Below, in pieces: positions 18,047 through 24,418 of a DNA stretch of 64,000 bases. The DNA is from Rhodococcus sp. RD6.2 (lineage in GTDB: Bacteria; Actinomycetota; Actinomycetes; Mycobacteriales; Mycobacteriaceae), in assembly GCF_001040705.1 (NCBI RefSeq), contig NZ_CVQP01000006.1, forward strand, positions 487,760-551,759, given 5' to 3'. Both the position numbers and the translations under genes were made by a program. The first letter of the stretch is position 1. Every line of letters starts with the position of its first letter. Below the pieces are notes generated by a model that ran no database searches, was not told the origin of the DNA, and was given only the letters and a program-made list of their open reading frames with translations.

Positions 18047-19620
18047 CTGTTCAGCAGGCGGCGGAACCTGCCGAATCTCGCATCCGACAGCGCGATTCGC
18101 GCGGCGCTGCGGCCACTCGACCCCGACACGCCGCCGCCGGGATGGGTGGACGCGCCGGTCAGGTACAGCCCGCTCGCGTCGGGCACCCGGTGTCCGGCCA
18201 GTTCGGGGAGAGGACGCCACATGAACATCTGATCGAGCGACATCTCCACGTGCATGACGTTGCCGCCGATCAGGCCCAGTTCCGACTCGAGGTCGGCGGG
18301 CGTCTGCACCAGGCGGTGCGTGACGGAACCCGCGAAACCGGGTGCGAGGCGCTCGATCTCACCGACGATGCGGTCGCCCTCGGACTCGGCCAGATCAGAC
18401 CAGCGGCGACCGCCCGAGAGCCGGTACGGATGCCACTGCGACCACAGGGTCGCCTGGTGCTCGCCGGGTGGACACAAGCTGGGGTCGAGGCCGCTGAAAC
18501 TCATCGCGAGGACGGCAGGTGTCGGCGGCAGTTCACCCGCGAGGGCTGCGCCGTGCGCGAGCCGCAGTTGAGCGCGATCGGAGACGAGCAACTGCAGCCC
18601 GGACGTGACCGTCGCATCGGGGGGAGCACTCGGATACCGCGGCAGCGCGGACGTGCCCAGGCGCACCACCATGCCGATACCGGGTCCGACGCGAATCCGG
18701 CGTCGCCAGTCGGTGATCCGCTGCGCGTCGTATCCGCCGCGTTCGAGGAGGTCGAGTGTCGTGAGGACGTGGCAGCCGGCGATCACGGTACGGGAGCGCA
18801 CCTCGTGGCCCGCCTCGGTGCGCGTCACCCAGCCGTCGCCGTCCCGGCGCAATTCCACGACGGCGTCCCCGAACCGGATCGTGCCCCCGTCCGCCGCCAA
18901 CCGAGATGCCAGGGCCGCGGTCAACGCGCCGCTGCCACCGACTGCGCGACCGGGCGGGATCGTGTGCATCAGCGCGGCGAAACCCACCATCGGCGCGGTG
19001 CCCGGCTCGGACATCGGTGGGCCCGACTGCGCACCGAACCAGGCCAGAGCCGCCTTGAGGCGTTCGTCGTCGAACCAGTCGTCGAGCAGGGCGTCGCCGG
19101 ACGCCAGGAACTCCCGCGACATGGTGGCGGGGCCGGCGCCGGTGTCGAGACCCCAGAACGAGCGGACCAGGCGTCCACCGGTGGGCGGCGCACCGAATGC
19201 CTTCATCACCGACGCGGTCCGCGGTCCCCACACCTCGACGAATCGTCGGTAGGCGTCGGCGTCGCGATGCGAGCACGCCGCCGCGATCGACGCGCAGGTG
19301 GCGTCGATGTCGCGGTGGAAGACGATGCCCGGACGCGAATCGCCCGCCGGGGCAGGCGCGAACGCCCACGGATCGCAGTCCAGATAGCGCAGGCCGTGCG
19401 ACGCGAGGTCGAGCTCCTCGACGATCCCGGTGTGCCGGACCATGATGTGCGCCGACGATCCGCGGTCCACGCGGTGTCCGGGGAACCGCTCCACGGTCGA
19501 GACGGCGCCGCCGAGTTCGGTGTCCCGTTCGAGGACCTGCACCGACCACCCGTCCTTGGCGAGATAGCACGCCGAGACGAGCGCGTTGTGTCCGGAACCC
19601 ACGACGACGGCGTCGATCAT
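18043..19620 (-). CDS. crtO: Carotenoid 4-ketolase, CrtO type (FAD-dependent, CrtI-like)
   Basis: A 525-residue FAD-dependent enzyme of the CrtI superfamily. The Rossmann motif VVVGSGHNALVSACYLA (5-21), GGAVSTVERFPG and DRGSSAHIMVRHTG, then AQSGPPMSEPGTAPMVGFAAL and the C-terminal LTGASTHPGGGVSGSSGR are the signature of CrtO-type beta-carotene ketolases. They closely resemble the Rhodococcus enzyme as I remember it. CrtO introduces 4-keto groups on beta-ionone rings of beta- or gamma-carotene. ATG 19620 overlaps the GNAT stop as ATGA; the much longer open frame upstream is antisense noise. A 4-keto-gamma-carotene type product fits known rhodococcal pigments. The lycopene cyclase needed first is not in this window. 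Confidence 0.88.
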   Translation of the reverse strand: MIDAVVVGSGHNALVSACYLAKDGWSVQVLERDTELGGAVSTVERFPGHRVDRGSSAHIMVRHTGIVEELDLASHGLRYLDCDPWAFAPAPAGDSRPGIVFHRDIDATCASIAAACSHRDADAYRRFVEVWGPRTASVMKAFGAPPTGGRLVRSFWGLDTGAGPATMSREFLASGDALLDDWFDDERLKAALAWFGAQSGPPMSEPGTAPMVGFAALMHTIPPGRAVGGSGALTAALASRLAADGGTIRFGDAVVELRRDGDGWVTRTEAGHEVRSRTVIAGCHVLTTLDLLERGGYDAQRITDWRRRIRVGPGIGMVVRLGTSALPRYPSAPPDATVTSGLQLLVSDRAQLRLAHGAALAGELPPTPAVLAMSFSGLDPSLCPPGEHQATLWSQWHPYRLSGGRRWSDLAESEGDRIVGEIERLAPGFAGSVTHRLVQTPADLESELGLIGGNVMHVEMSLDQMFMWRPLPELAGHRVPDASGLYLTGASTHPGGGVSGSSGRSAARIALSDARFGRFRRLLNR

Positions 19621-20282
19621 GACGTGACTCCGGGGGCGGCGGTGGGGCCGTGGAGGGGTAGCTCCCGGCCCAGTACCGCGAAGGGACGGCTGTCGCCGCT
19701 GAACCGGAAGTGCCGCACCACGTCGGTGAATCCGAGCCTGCGGTAGAGCCGCCAGGCTCGGTTGTCCTCGAGGGGCACCTCGGGGGTCGACAGCAGCACC
19801 CGGGCTTCCGGACGTCCGGCGAGCAGTGCCGTCAGCAGCGCTGCGCCCGTGCCGTGTCCCTGGGCGCGCGGCGACACGTGGAGTTCGGTGAGCTCGAAGT
19901 AGTCGCCGAGAATCGACTCGGTGGTACGCCGGTCTGCACCCGAGCGACGCAGACCCTCTCGAACCTGCTGATGCCACCACTGGTGCGGGGCGCCGCGGTA
20001 GCCGTAGGCGATGCCGACCAGCGACGTGCCGGGGTGCGCCGAGGCTCCGGCGTCGCCGTTGGGGGCGCCGGTGTCGCGGTGAGGGGTGGTGAAGGCAGCG
20101 ATCGCACGCCATCCCGGACGGGTGGCGTGCTCCGCCCACATCGGGGCGCGGTGCAGTTCGGTGCCCCTGGGGTAGTTCATCGCTTCGACGTAGACGGCGA
20201 GCGCTTCGTCGAGGTGGGCGCGCAGGTCGGCTGCGGACAGTTCGACCAGCCGGGGTGCGGGGGTGGTGTCGACCGGACTCAC
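19617..20282 (-). CDS. GNAT-family N-acetyltransferase (Rv2170-like)
   Basis: A 221-residue GNAT acetyltransferase. The acetyl-CoA binding motif is in the ELHVSPRAQGHGTGAALLTAL segment (R/QxxGxG/A: RAQGHGTG), followed by beta-5 VLLSTPEVPLEDNRAWRLYRRLGF. Residues about 85-110, partly low-complexity (GAPNGDAGASAHPG), look like an inserted loop. The M. tuberculosis locus equivalent, Rv2170, has been linked to acetylation of isocitrate lyase; the target here is unknown. GTG 20282 is the furthest upstream start consistent with conservation; GAGAGAGG abuts it. It is first gene of the five-gene overlapping operon ending in the GT2 gene, and its promoter faces the LexA box. Confidence 0.8.
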   Translation of the reverse strand: MSPVDTTPAPRLVELSAADLRAHLDEALAVYVEAMNYPRGTELHRAPMWAEHATRPGWRAIAAFTTPHRDTGAPNGDAGASAHPGTSLVGIAYGYRGAPHQWWHQQVREGLRRSGADRRTTESILGDYFELTELHVSPRAQGHGTGAALLTALLAGRPEARVLLSTPEVPLEDNRAWRLYRRLGFTDVVRHFRFSGDSRPFAVLGRELPLHGPTAAPGVTS

Positions 20283-20290
20283 CCTCTCTC

Positions 20291-20321
20291 TTGACTGCGT
20301 GTCGGTGGGTGCAGTTATATT
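20291..20321 (+). promoter_or_regulatory. Promoter toward the HEPN gene (TTGACT / TATATT)
   Basis: TTGACT (20291-20296) and TATATT (20316-20321) are separated by 19 bases. This places transcription start at about 20328, on the edge of the LexA box. On the opposite strand TATAAC (20319-20314) is a candidate -10 for the GNAT-crtO operon. Confidence 0.55.
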
Positions 20322-20328
20322 GAATAGG

Positions 20329-20344
20329 TCGAACGGATGTTCGA
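20329..20344. promoter_or_regulatory. LexA (SOS) box, perfect match
   Basis: TCGAAC-GGAT-GTTCGA is an exact copy of the mycobacterial/actinobacterial SOS box TCGAAC(N4)GTTCGA. It sits immediately after the TATATT promoter, where bound LexA would block transcription of the plus-strand HEPN gene. It also overlaps the -35 zone of the minus-strand promoter. It is the only such box I found in the window. Confidence 0.8.
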
Positions 20345-20349
20345 TACCG

Positions 20350-20392
20350 GCAATCCGGTGAAGCGTGAGGGAAGCGCGCTTCGCCGGATTGC
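20350..20392 (+). ncRNA. Leader hairpin: 16-bp stem downstream of the LexA box
   Basis: Arms 20350-20365 and 20377-20392 are complementary over 16 bp with one U-G wobble and an 11-nt purine-rich loop (TGAGGGAAGCG). It lies in the transcribed leader about 20 bases after the predicted start site and 120 bases before the HEPN start codon. No T-run follows, so it is more likely a stability or regulatory structure than a plain terminator. I recognise no known riboswitch class. Confidence 0.5.
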
Positions 20393-20512
20393 ACGGCAAG
20401 GCTGCGGGTCCAGGAGCATCCCACCGACGGGTACGTCGCGCAGGGGTAGGCGCGTCGCCCCCCGTCGGTTCGGTCGCGAGGTCGGGCCCGGCGCAGGGGA
20501 GGTGTTCGGAAG

Positions 20513-20914
20513 ATGGCAATTCGGGTGAATCTGCTCGACCGAGCGGATGCGCTGTTGGCGGAAGCTGCCGGAGCTCACGACCCGGCGGACCGGTTTCGGG
20601 CCGCCTATCTCGCTGCACTGCGAGGCGCGGGTGCAGCGCTGGCGGGGCGCACGGCCCGGTCCGGGTCGAGGAGTGCGTGGGCCCTGCTGAGTCGTGTCGA
20701 GCCCGACCTCGCCGGGTGGGCGGAGTTCTTCGCCGCGCATTCCGAGACGCGCGCCGCGATCGAGTCGGGCATATCCCGCACGATCACGATGGGTGAGGCC
20801 AATCGATTCCATGCCGAGGTCTCCCGGTTCCTGACGGTCGTCGAGGACAGGCTGTCCGCACGCAGGGGTCACGGAATGCCCGGTGAGATCGGTCTCGGAC
20901 GTAGGTCGGCGTGA
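20513..20914 (+). CDS. HEPN-domain protein, SAV_6107-like family
   Basis: A 133-residue all-alpha protein. Residues about 5-100 fit the SAV_6107-type HEPN domain of actinobacteria: DRADALLAEA, DPADRFRAAYLAALRGAGA and a helix ending SAWALLSRVEPDLAGWAEFFA. HEPN proteins are often RNases or RNase-fold toxins with an RxxxxH motif; I do not see a clear RxxxxH here, so catalysis is uncertain. ATG 20513 has GGGGAGG (20495-20501) upstream. The gene is separated from its LexA-controlled promoter by a 170-base leader with a strong hairpin, suggesting induction by DNA damage. Next gene on the strand is the DUF3040 protein. Function unknown. Confidence 0.7.
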   Translation: MAIRVNLLDRADALLAEAAGAHDPADRFRAAYLAALRGAGAALAGRTARSGSRSAWALLSRVEPDLAGWAEFFAAHSETRAAIESGISRTITMGEANRFHAEVSRFLTVVEDRLSARRGHGMPGEIGLGRRSA

Positions 20915-20947
20915 CTCCGGTGGAACTGTCCACCAGGCGATCTCCGC

Positions 20948-20968
20948 GTCCGAACGAAATTCTCGGAC
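20948..20968 (+). terminator. Inverted repeat after the HEPN gene
   Basis: GTCCGA (20948-20953) and TCGGAC (20963-20968) form a 6-bp stem with a 9-base A+T-rich loop, 34 bases after the stop codon. This is a weak terminator candidate or protein-binding site upstream of the TATCAT (21011-21016) promoter of the next gene. Confidence 0.35.
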
Positions 20969-21067
20969 AACTCGTATGCGGAGTAGGTGGTACGCGGTGA
21001 CGTGTACTCGTATCATTGACGGCAGGTAGCCGCGAACGGCGGCAACCGGTCGAATCGACCCACGATT

Positions 21068-21095
21068 CCCCCGCCACCTTGATGTGCCGGGGGAG
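21068..21095 (+). promoter_or_regulatory. Hairpin that can hide the DUF3040 ribosome site
   Basis: TCCCCCG (21067-21073) can pair with CGGGGGA (21088-21094), burying the GGGGGAGG Shine-Dalgarno element of the gene starting at 21102. A competing pairing of ACCT with AGGT also exists nearby. This suggests translational control, unproven. Confidence 0.35.
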
Positions 21096-21101
21096 GTAAC
21101 C

Positions 21102-21512
21102 GTGCCACTCTCCGAGCACGAGCAGCGGATGCTCGATCAGATCGAGAGCGCTCTCTACGCCGAAGACCCTAAGTTCGCATCCTCTGTGAGAGGTGGCCGC
21201 ATGCGTGCGGCCTCGAGCAAGCGTCGGATGCAGGCGGGGGCTCTTTTCGTTCTGGGTCTCATCCTTCTCGTCGCGGGCATTCCGCTCGCGGCGAAGGCGG
21301 GTGCGTTTCTGATCATCAGCCTGCTCGGCTTCCTTGTGATGTTCGGAGCCGGCGTCCTGTTCCTGCGGGGATCGGGCGCGGCTGTGAAGGCAGGATCGGG
21401 CGAGAAGTCCGGATCAGCCACTGCGGCGAGCAAGCCCTCGGGCGGCCGTAAGGGCGGCGGGTTCTCGTCCCGCATGGAAGATCGCTTCAAGAAGCGGTTC
21501 GAACAGGAGTAG
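21102..21512 (+). CDS. DUF3040 membrane protein (Rv2169c-like)
   Basis: A 136-residue small membrane protein of the DUF3040 family. The conserved N-terminus is PLSEHEQRMLDQIESALYAEDPKFASS, split here as LSEHEQRMLDQIE and LYAEDPKFASS. Two transmembrane helices follow (about 48-66 and 69-90), then a Gly/Ser/Lys-rich basic cytosolic tail (RKGGGFSSRMEDRFKKRFEQE). GTG 21102 is preceded by a very strong GGGGGAGG. In M. tuberculosis the homologue Rv2169c holds the same position between the acetyltransferase and mraZ. Function is unknown; location hints at an envelope or division role. TATCAT (21011-21016) is a probable -10. A strong terminator follows, isolating it from mraZ. Confidence 0.85.
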   Translation: MPLSEHEQRMLDQIESALYAEDPKFASSVRGGRMRAASSKRRMQAGALFVLGLILLVAGIPLAAKAGAFLIISLLGFLVMFGAGVLFLRGSGAAVKAGSGEKSGSATAASKPSGGRKGGGFSSRMEDRFKKRFEQE

Positions 21513-21536
21513 GCAAACTCCGAGAACCGCAGCGCC

Positions 21537-21566
21537 AAGGCGCGACACCACGAGGTGTCGCGCCTT
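21537..21566 (+). terminator. Perfect 13-bp hairpin terminator before the mraZ regulatory region
   Basis: Arms 21537-21549 and 21554-21566 (AAGGCGCGACACC and its complement) pair perfectly around an ACGA tetraloop, 25 bases after the DUF3040 stop. The right arm ends CTTT. This is a convincing intrinsic terminator that separates the upstream gene from the division cluster. Confidence 0.8.
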
Positions 21567-21841
21567 TGTCGTGTGCGCACCCGTGGTGTGCGGGGGAGTT
21601 GCGTGGAGCGAGCCCCCCCACGACTCCCCACGTGGGTCACCCACATCTCCCCACTCCGCACGGCCCGGGTGGTTTCGCTCGACGAATGCGAACGTGGCGA
21701 GTCCACGACCTGGGATTTCGGCGTGAGCGCTGCGGGGTGGCCCTGCGGTGGTGCAGGACACACGAAAATCCCCCCACCTTCCACCACGGTATTGACCTGC
21801 GAAGACAGGCTGAAGAGGTGCTTGTTCGCCGAGTGTTCGCC
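21567..21841. other. Gene-free region upstream of mraZ
   Basis: About 275 bases between the terminator and the mraZ promoter with no credible gene. It holds the inverted GTGGGG array (21612-21654), the palindrome CCCACGTGGG (21627-21636), and a TTGACC (21792-21797) with no good -10 after it. Short frames here lack coding character. Confidence 0.6.
21612..21654 (-). repeat. Inverted array of four GTGGGG-type repeats (second MraZ-like box)
   Basis: Read on the minus strand from 21654: GTGGGGAGAT, GTGGGTGACC, then a 3-base gap, then GTGGGGAGTC and GTGGGGGGGC. Each pair has the 10-bp period of MraZ boxes, but orientation is opposite to the promoter-proximal box. No minus-strand gene begins here. 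Confidence 0.6.
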
Positions 21842-21877
21842 TTGAATGTGGGGGAAAGTGGGGTAACGTGGTGGCCA
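21842..21877 (+). promoter_or_regulatory. mraZ promoter with MraZ box (three 10-bp GTGG repeats)
   Basis: TTGAAT (21842-21847) and TAACGT (21864-21869) with a 16-base spacer form a promoter. Three direct repeats begin at 21848, 21858 and 21868 (GTGGGGGAAA, GTGGGGTAAC, GTGGTGGCCA), exactly 10 bp apart. This is the known layout of MraZ operators. They fill the spacer and -10, so MraZ binding should repress its own operon. Confidence 0.75.
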
Positions 21878-21941
21878 CTGGTTCGCCTCGGCGAATCACA
21901 GGGCAAGGTGTTCTTTTTTCCCGTAGCAGGGAGGTGCCGAG

Positions 21942-22373
21942 ATGTTCCTCGGTACCTACACGCCGAAGCTCGATGACAAGGGGCGGCTGACGTTGCCCGC
22001 GAAGTATCGCGACGCACTGGCGGGAGGGTTGATGGTCACGAAAGGGCAGGACCACAGCCTCGCGGTGTACCCCCGTGAGGAGTTCGAGACGCTCGCTCGT
22101 CGAGCAGCCGCGGCCTCGCGGAGCAATCCGGAGGCGCGTGCGTTCGTGCGCGCTCTCGCTGCAGGCGCCGACGAACAACGCCCCGACGCTCAGGGCCGCA
22201 TCACCCTCTCTCCCGGCCACCGGCGCTACGCCGGGCTGACCAAGGACTGCGTGGTTGTCGGATCGGTCGACTTCCTCGAGATCTGGGACGCCCAGGCGTG
22301 GAACGCCTACTCCGACGAGAACGAAGAAGCCTACTCCCAAGCCAGATCCGACTCACTCAGCGAGATCCTGTAG
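21942..22373 (+). CDS. mraZ: Transcriptional regulator MraZ
   Basis: A 143-residue AbrB-fold (double SpoVT/AbrB-like) DNA-binding protein that controls the division and cell-wall cluster. The two copies of the family motif are [24 protein letters not shown] (starting [20 protein letters not shown]) near the N-terminus and [19 protein letters not shown] in the middle (D-x-x-GR-x-x-LP/SP). ATG 21942 has GGGAGG seven bases upstream. MraZ proteins form ring oligomers that bind tandem GTGGG repeats with a 10-bp period; such repeats are present in the promoter just upstream. First gene of the dcw cluster, 156 bases before rsmH. Confidence 0.96.
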   Translation: MFLGTYTPKLDDKGRLTLPAKYRDALAGGLMVTKGQDHSLAVYPREEFETLARRAAAASRSNPEARAFVRALAAGADEQRPDAQGRITLSPGHRRYAGLTKDCVVVGSVDFLEIWDAQAWNAYSDENEEAYSQARSDSLSEIL

Positions 22374-22392
22374 CCGCTTTCGTCGAGGCGAG

Positions 22393-22475
22393 TGCCGCGA
22401 GGCCTCTGCCCGATGCCGACCCTGACGCACTTCCCCAGCGCCAGGTCCGGTGAATCGGACAGAGACCTCGCGGCA
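22393..22475 (+). ncRNA. mraW RNA motif-like structured leader of rsmH
   Basis: TGCCGCGAGG (22393-22402) pairs with CCTCGCGGCA (22466-22475). After a C-A mismatch, CTCTG (22404-22408) pairs with CAGAG (22460-22464). An inner hairpin GTCCG/CGGAC (22445-22449, 22456-22460) shares its last base with the outer stem. An actinobacterial cis element called the mraW RNA motif is known at this position; position and the conserved-looking outer stem fit. Ligand and mechanism are unknown. Confidence 0.6.
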
Positions 22476-22529
22476 TCCGCCCCCACCTCGAGAAGCAGAG
22501 ATGACCGACCAGGACGTAAGGGAGTGCTC

Positions 22530-23558
22530 GTGGACGACGACCTGAACCCGCCGGGTGACCCTGGTCGAGACCCCGAGCCGGAGTTCGCTCACGTCCCCGT
22601 GATGCTCACCCGCGCAGACGAGTTGCTCGGCCCCGCGATCACCGCCCAGTCCGAGGACGGCACGGGTGCGGTCATGATCGACGCGACACTCGGGTTGGGC
22701 GGGCATTCGGAGCACTTCCTTCGCACCTACCCAGGACTCCGCCTGATCGGGCTGGATCGAGACCCCGCCGCGCTGGAGATCGCAGGCAGTCGACTCGAGC
22801 CCTTCGGAGACCGGGTCACGTTGGTGCACACCCGATACGACGGTATTGCCGACGCGCTCGAGATCGCGGGCTACGACCAGATCGAGTCCGTGCACGCCAT
22901 CCTGTTCGACCTCGGTGTGTCCTCGATGCAGTTGGACGAGGCCGATCGCGGATTTGCGTACTCGGTTGACGCTCCGCTGGACATGCGGATGGATCCGACG
23001 CGCGGGCAGACCGCCGCCGACATCCTCAACACCTACAGTCACGGTGAACTGGCGCGGGTGCTGAGCACCTACGGTGAGGAACGATTTGCCGGCCGGATCG
23101 CGTCGGAAGTGGTGCGGCGCAGGAAGACCGAGCCGTTCACGACGAGTGCTCAGTTGGTCGAGGTGCTCTACGCCTCGATTCCGGCGGCGACACGGCGAAC
23201 GGGTGGGCATCCCGCGAAGCGGACCTTCCAGGCCCTGCGCGTCGAGGTGAACGGTGAACTCGACTCACTGCGAGACGCCGTGCCCGCGGCGTTGGACTCC
23301 CTGGCAGTGGGTGGACGTGTCGTGTTCATGTCCTACCAGTCGCTGGAAGACCGTCTGGTGAAGCAGGAATTGACCCCACGTACGCGCTCTCGCAGTCCGG
23401 AAGGACTTCCCGTCGAGTTGCCGGGCATGGGACCGGAGTTCGCGATGCGCACGCGCGGCGCCGAGCGAGCCAGTGATCAGGAAATTGCGGAGAACCCACG
23501 GTCGGCGCCGGTTCGATTGCGCTGTGCCGAACGGATTTCGAGGAGGGCGACGGAATGA
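22530..23558 (+). CDS. rsmH: 16S rRNA (cytosine-1402-N4)-methyltransferase RsmH (MraW)
   Basis: A 342-residue SAM-dependent methyltransferase acting on C1402 of 16S rRNA at the ribosomal P site. Motif I is [14 protein letters not shown]; others are [64 protein letters not shown] and [17 protein letters not shown] 22530 was chosen because AAGGGAG precedes it by six bases and the upstream frame overlaps the structured RNA element. The stop overlaps the start of ftsL as ATGA. In dcw clusters it is invariably second, between mraZ and ftsL. Confidence 0.96.
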   Translation: MDDDLNPPGDPGRDPEPEFAHVPVMLTRADELLGPAITAQSEDGTGAVMIDATLGLGGHSEHFLRTYPGLRLIGLDRDPAALEIAGSRLEPFGDRVTLVHTRYDGIADALEIAGYDQIESVHAILFDLGVSSMQLDEADRGFAYSVDAPLDMRMDPTRGQTAADILNTYSHGELARVLSTYGEERFAGRIASEVVRRRKTEPFTTSAQLVEVLYASIPAATRRTGGHPAKRTFQALRVEVNGELDSLRDAVPAALDSLAVGGRVVFMSYQSLEDRLVKQELTPRTRSRSPEGLPVELPGMGPEFAMRTRGAERASDQEIAENPRSAPVRLRCAERISRRATE

Positions 23559-24418
23559 CAGTTCCCGTGCAGGACCGCGCTGCGACGAAGCCCGCCCGGG
23601 TCGGGCGACGAGTCCCGGCGAAGCCGACCGATCGTTCCGTCGCGCGGTCGAGTGCCGCGCAGCGCGCCTACGCCAAGCGCAGTCAGCGGGCCGCCGTCGA
23701 CGCGTCGACCCCGAAGGCCGCACGTCCCGGCTTCACGGCTCGGATCCCGTTCGTCGCAGCGGTGATCGGTCTGCTGTCGGTCGGCCTGGCCGTCACGCTG
23801 CTGCTCACGACGCGGGCGGCGGAGGACTCGTACAAACTCAGTGCCGCCAAGGCGTACAACCAGGAACTGATCGAGAAGAAGGCCGCGCTCGAGCGCGACT
23901 TCCGGGCGGCGAACTCGGCGCCCGAATTGGCCCGCAAGGCTGCGGAACTGGGCATGATCCCGGTCACGGACGTGTCCAGGCTGGTCGTCGCGGACGACGG
24001 ATCCGTCACGGTCGTCGGTGAACCGAAGCCGGCGACGGGTACGCCGGTTGTTCCGCCTGCGCGTCCTGCTGCCGCGCCCGCCGGTGCCTCTCGGGGTGCC
24101 GGAGTCACGGCCGCAGATCTTCCGCCGGTCGGTTCCCGTGCGACGGCGGACCTTCCGCCGATCGGTTCACGGGCCCCCTCCGTGGTCGCGGCGCCCGCGC
24201 CGGCCGCCACGGCGCCTGCGCCGGCCGCCACGGCGCCTGCGCCGGCCGCCACGGCGCCTGCGCCGGTCGCCCCGGCACCTGCGCCCGCCACGCCGCCGGC
24301 AGCCAATTCCCAGCAACCGGCCGCGCAGGATGAACAATTGGTGCCCATGGCACGCGGAGACCAGGCAGCGGCGGGAACCGGCACCGGGGGTGCCGCCGAC
24401 ACCGGCGGTGCACGGTGA
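23555..24418 (+). CDS. ftsL: Divisome protein FtsL-like
   Basis: A 287-residue bitopic membrane protein. It has a basic cytosolic N-terminus (1-60), one transmembrane helix (about 64-86, [19 protein letters not shown]), and a short extracytoplasmic leucine-zipper-like coiled coil (about 92-135, with [20 protein letters not shown]). A long Pro/Ala/Thr-rich tail (about 150-287) contains exact 7-residue repeats (APAPAAT). FtsL bridges FtsQ and the FtsW/FtsI synthase complex. Sequence identity in this family is low; the assignment rests on topology and on position between rsmH and pbpB, as for Rv2164c. Both ends overlap neighbours (ATGA and GTGA). The extended tail resembles mycobacterial FtsL homologues. 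Confidence 0.88.
   Translation: MTVPVQDRAATKPARVGRRVPAKPTDRSVARSSAAQRAYAKRSQRAAVDASTPKAARPGFTARIPFVAAVIGLLSVGLAVTLLLTTRAAEDSYKLSAAKAYNQELIEKKAALERDFRAANSAPELARKAAELGMIPVTDVSRLVVADDGSVTVVGEPKPATGTPVVPPARPAAAPAGASRGAGVTAADLPPVGSRATADLPPIGSRAPSVVAAPAPAATAPAPAATAPAPAATAPAPVAPAPAPATPPAANSQQPAAQDEQLVPMARGDQAAAGTGTGGAADTGGAR
24191..24274 (+). repeat. 21-bp tandem repeat encoding APAPAAT in ftsL
   Basis: Four consecutive 21-bp units at 24191, 24212, 24233 and 24254. Units 2 and 3 are identical, unit 1 differs by one base and unit 4 by two. They code for seven-residue Ala/Pro steps in the extracytoplasmic tail. Copy number may vary between strains. Confidence 0.9.

Noticed and set aside
20337-20528. 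A 63-codon frame starting inside the LexA box
   Set aside because: It has no ribosome site, is Arg/Gly-rich, and overlaps the leader hairpin; it looks non-coding.
20981-20997. GGTGGTACGCGG as a second T-box before the DUF3040 gene
   Set aside because: The invariant ACCGCG part is missing and there is no synthetase or amino-acid gene downstream.
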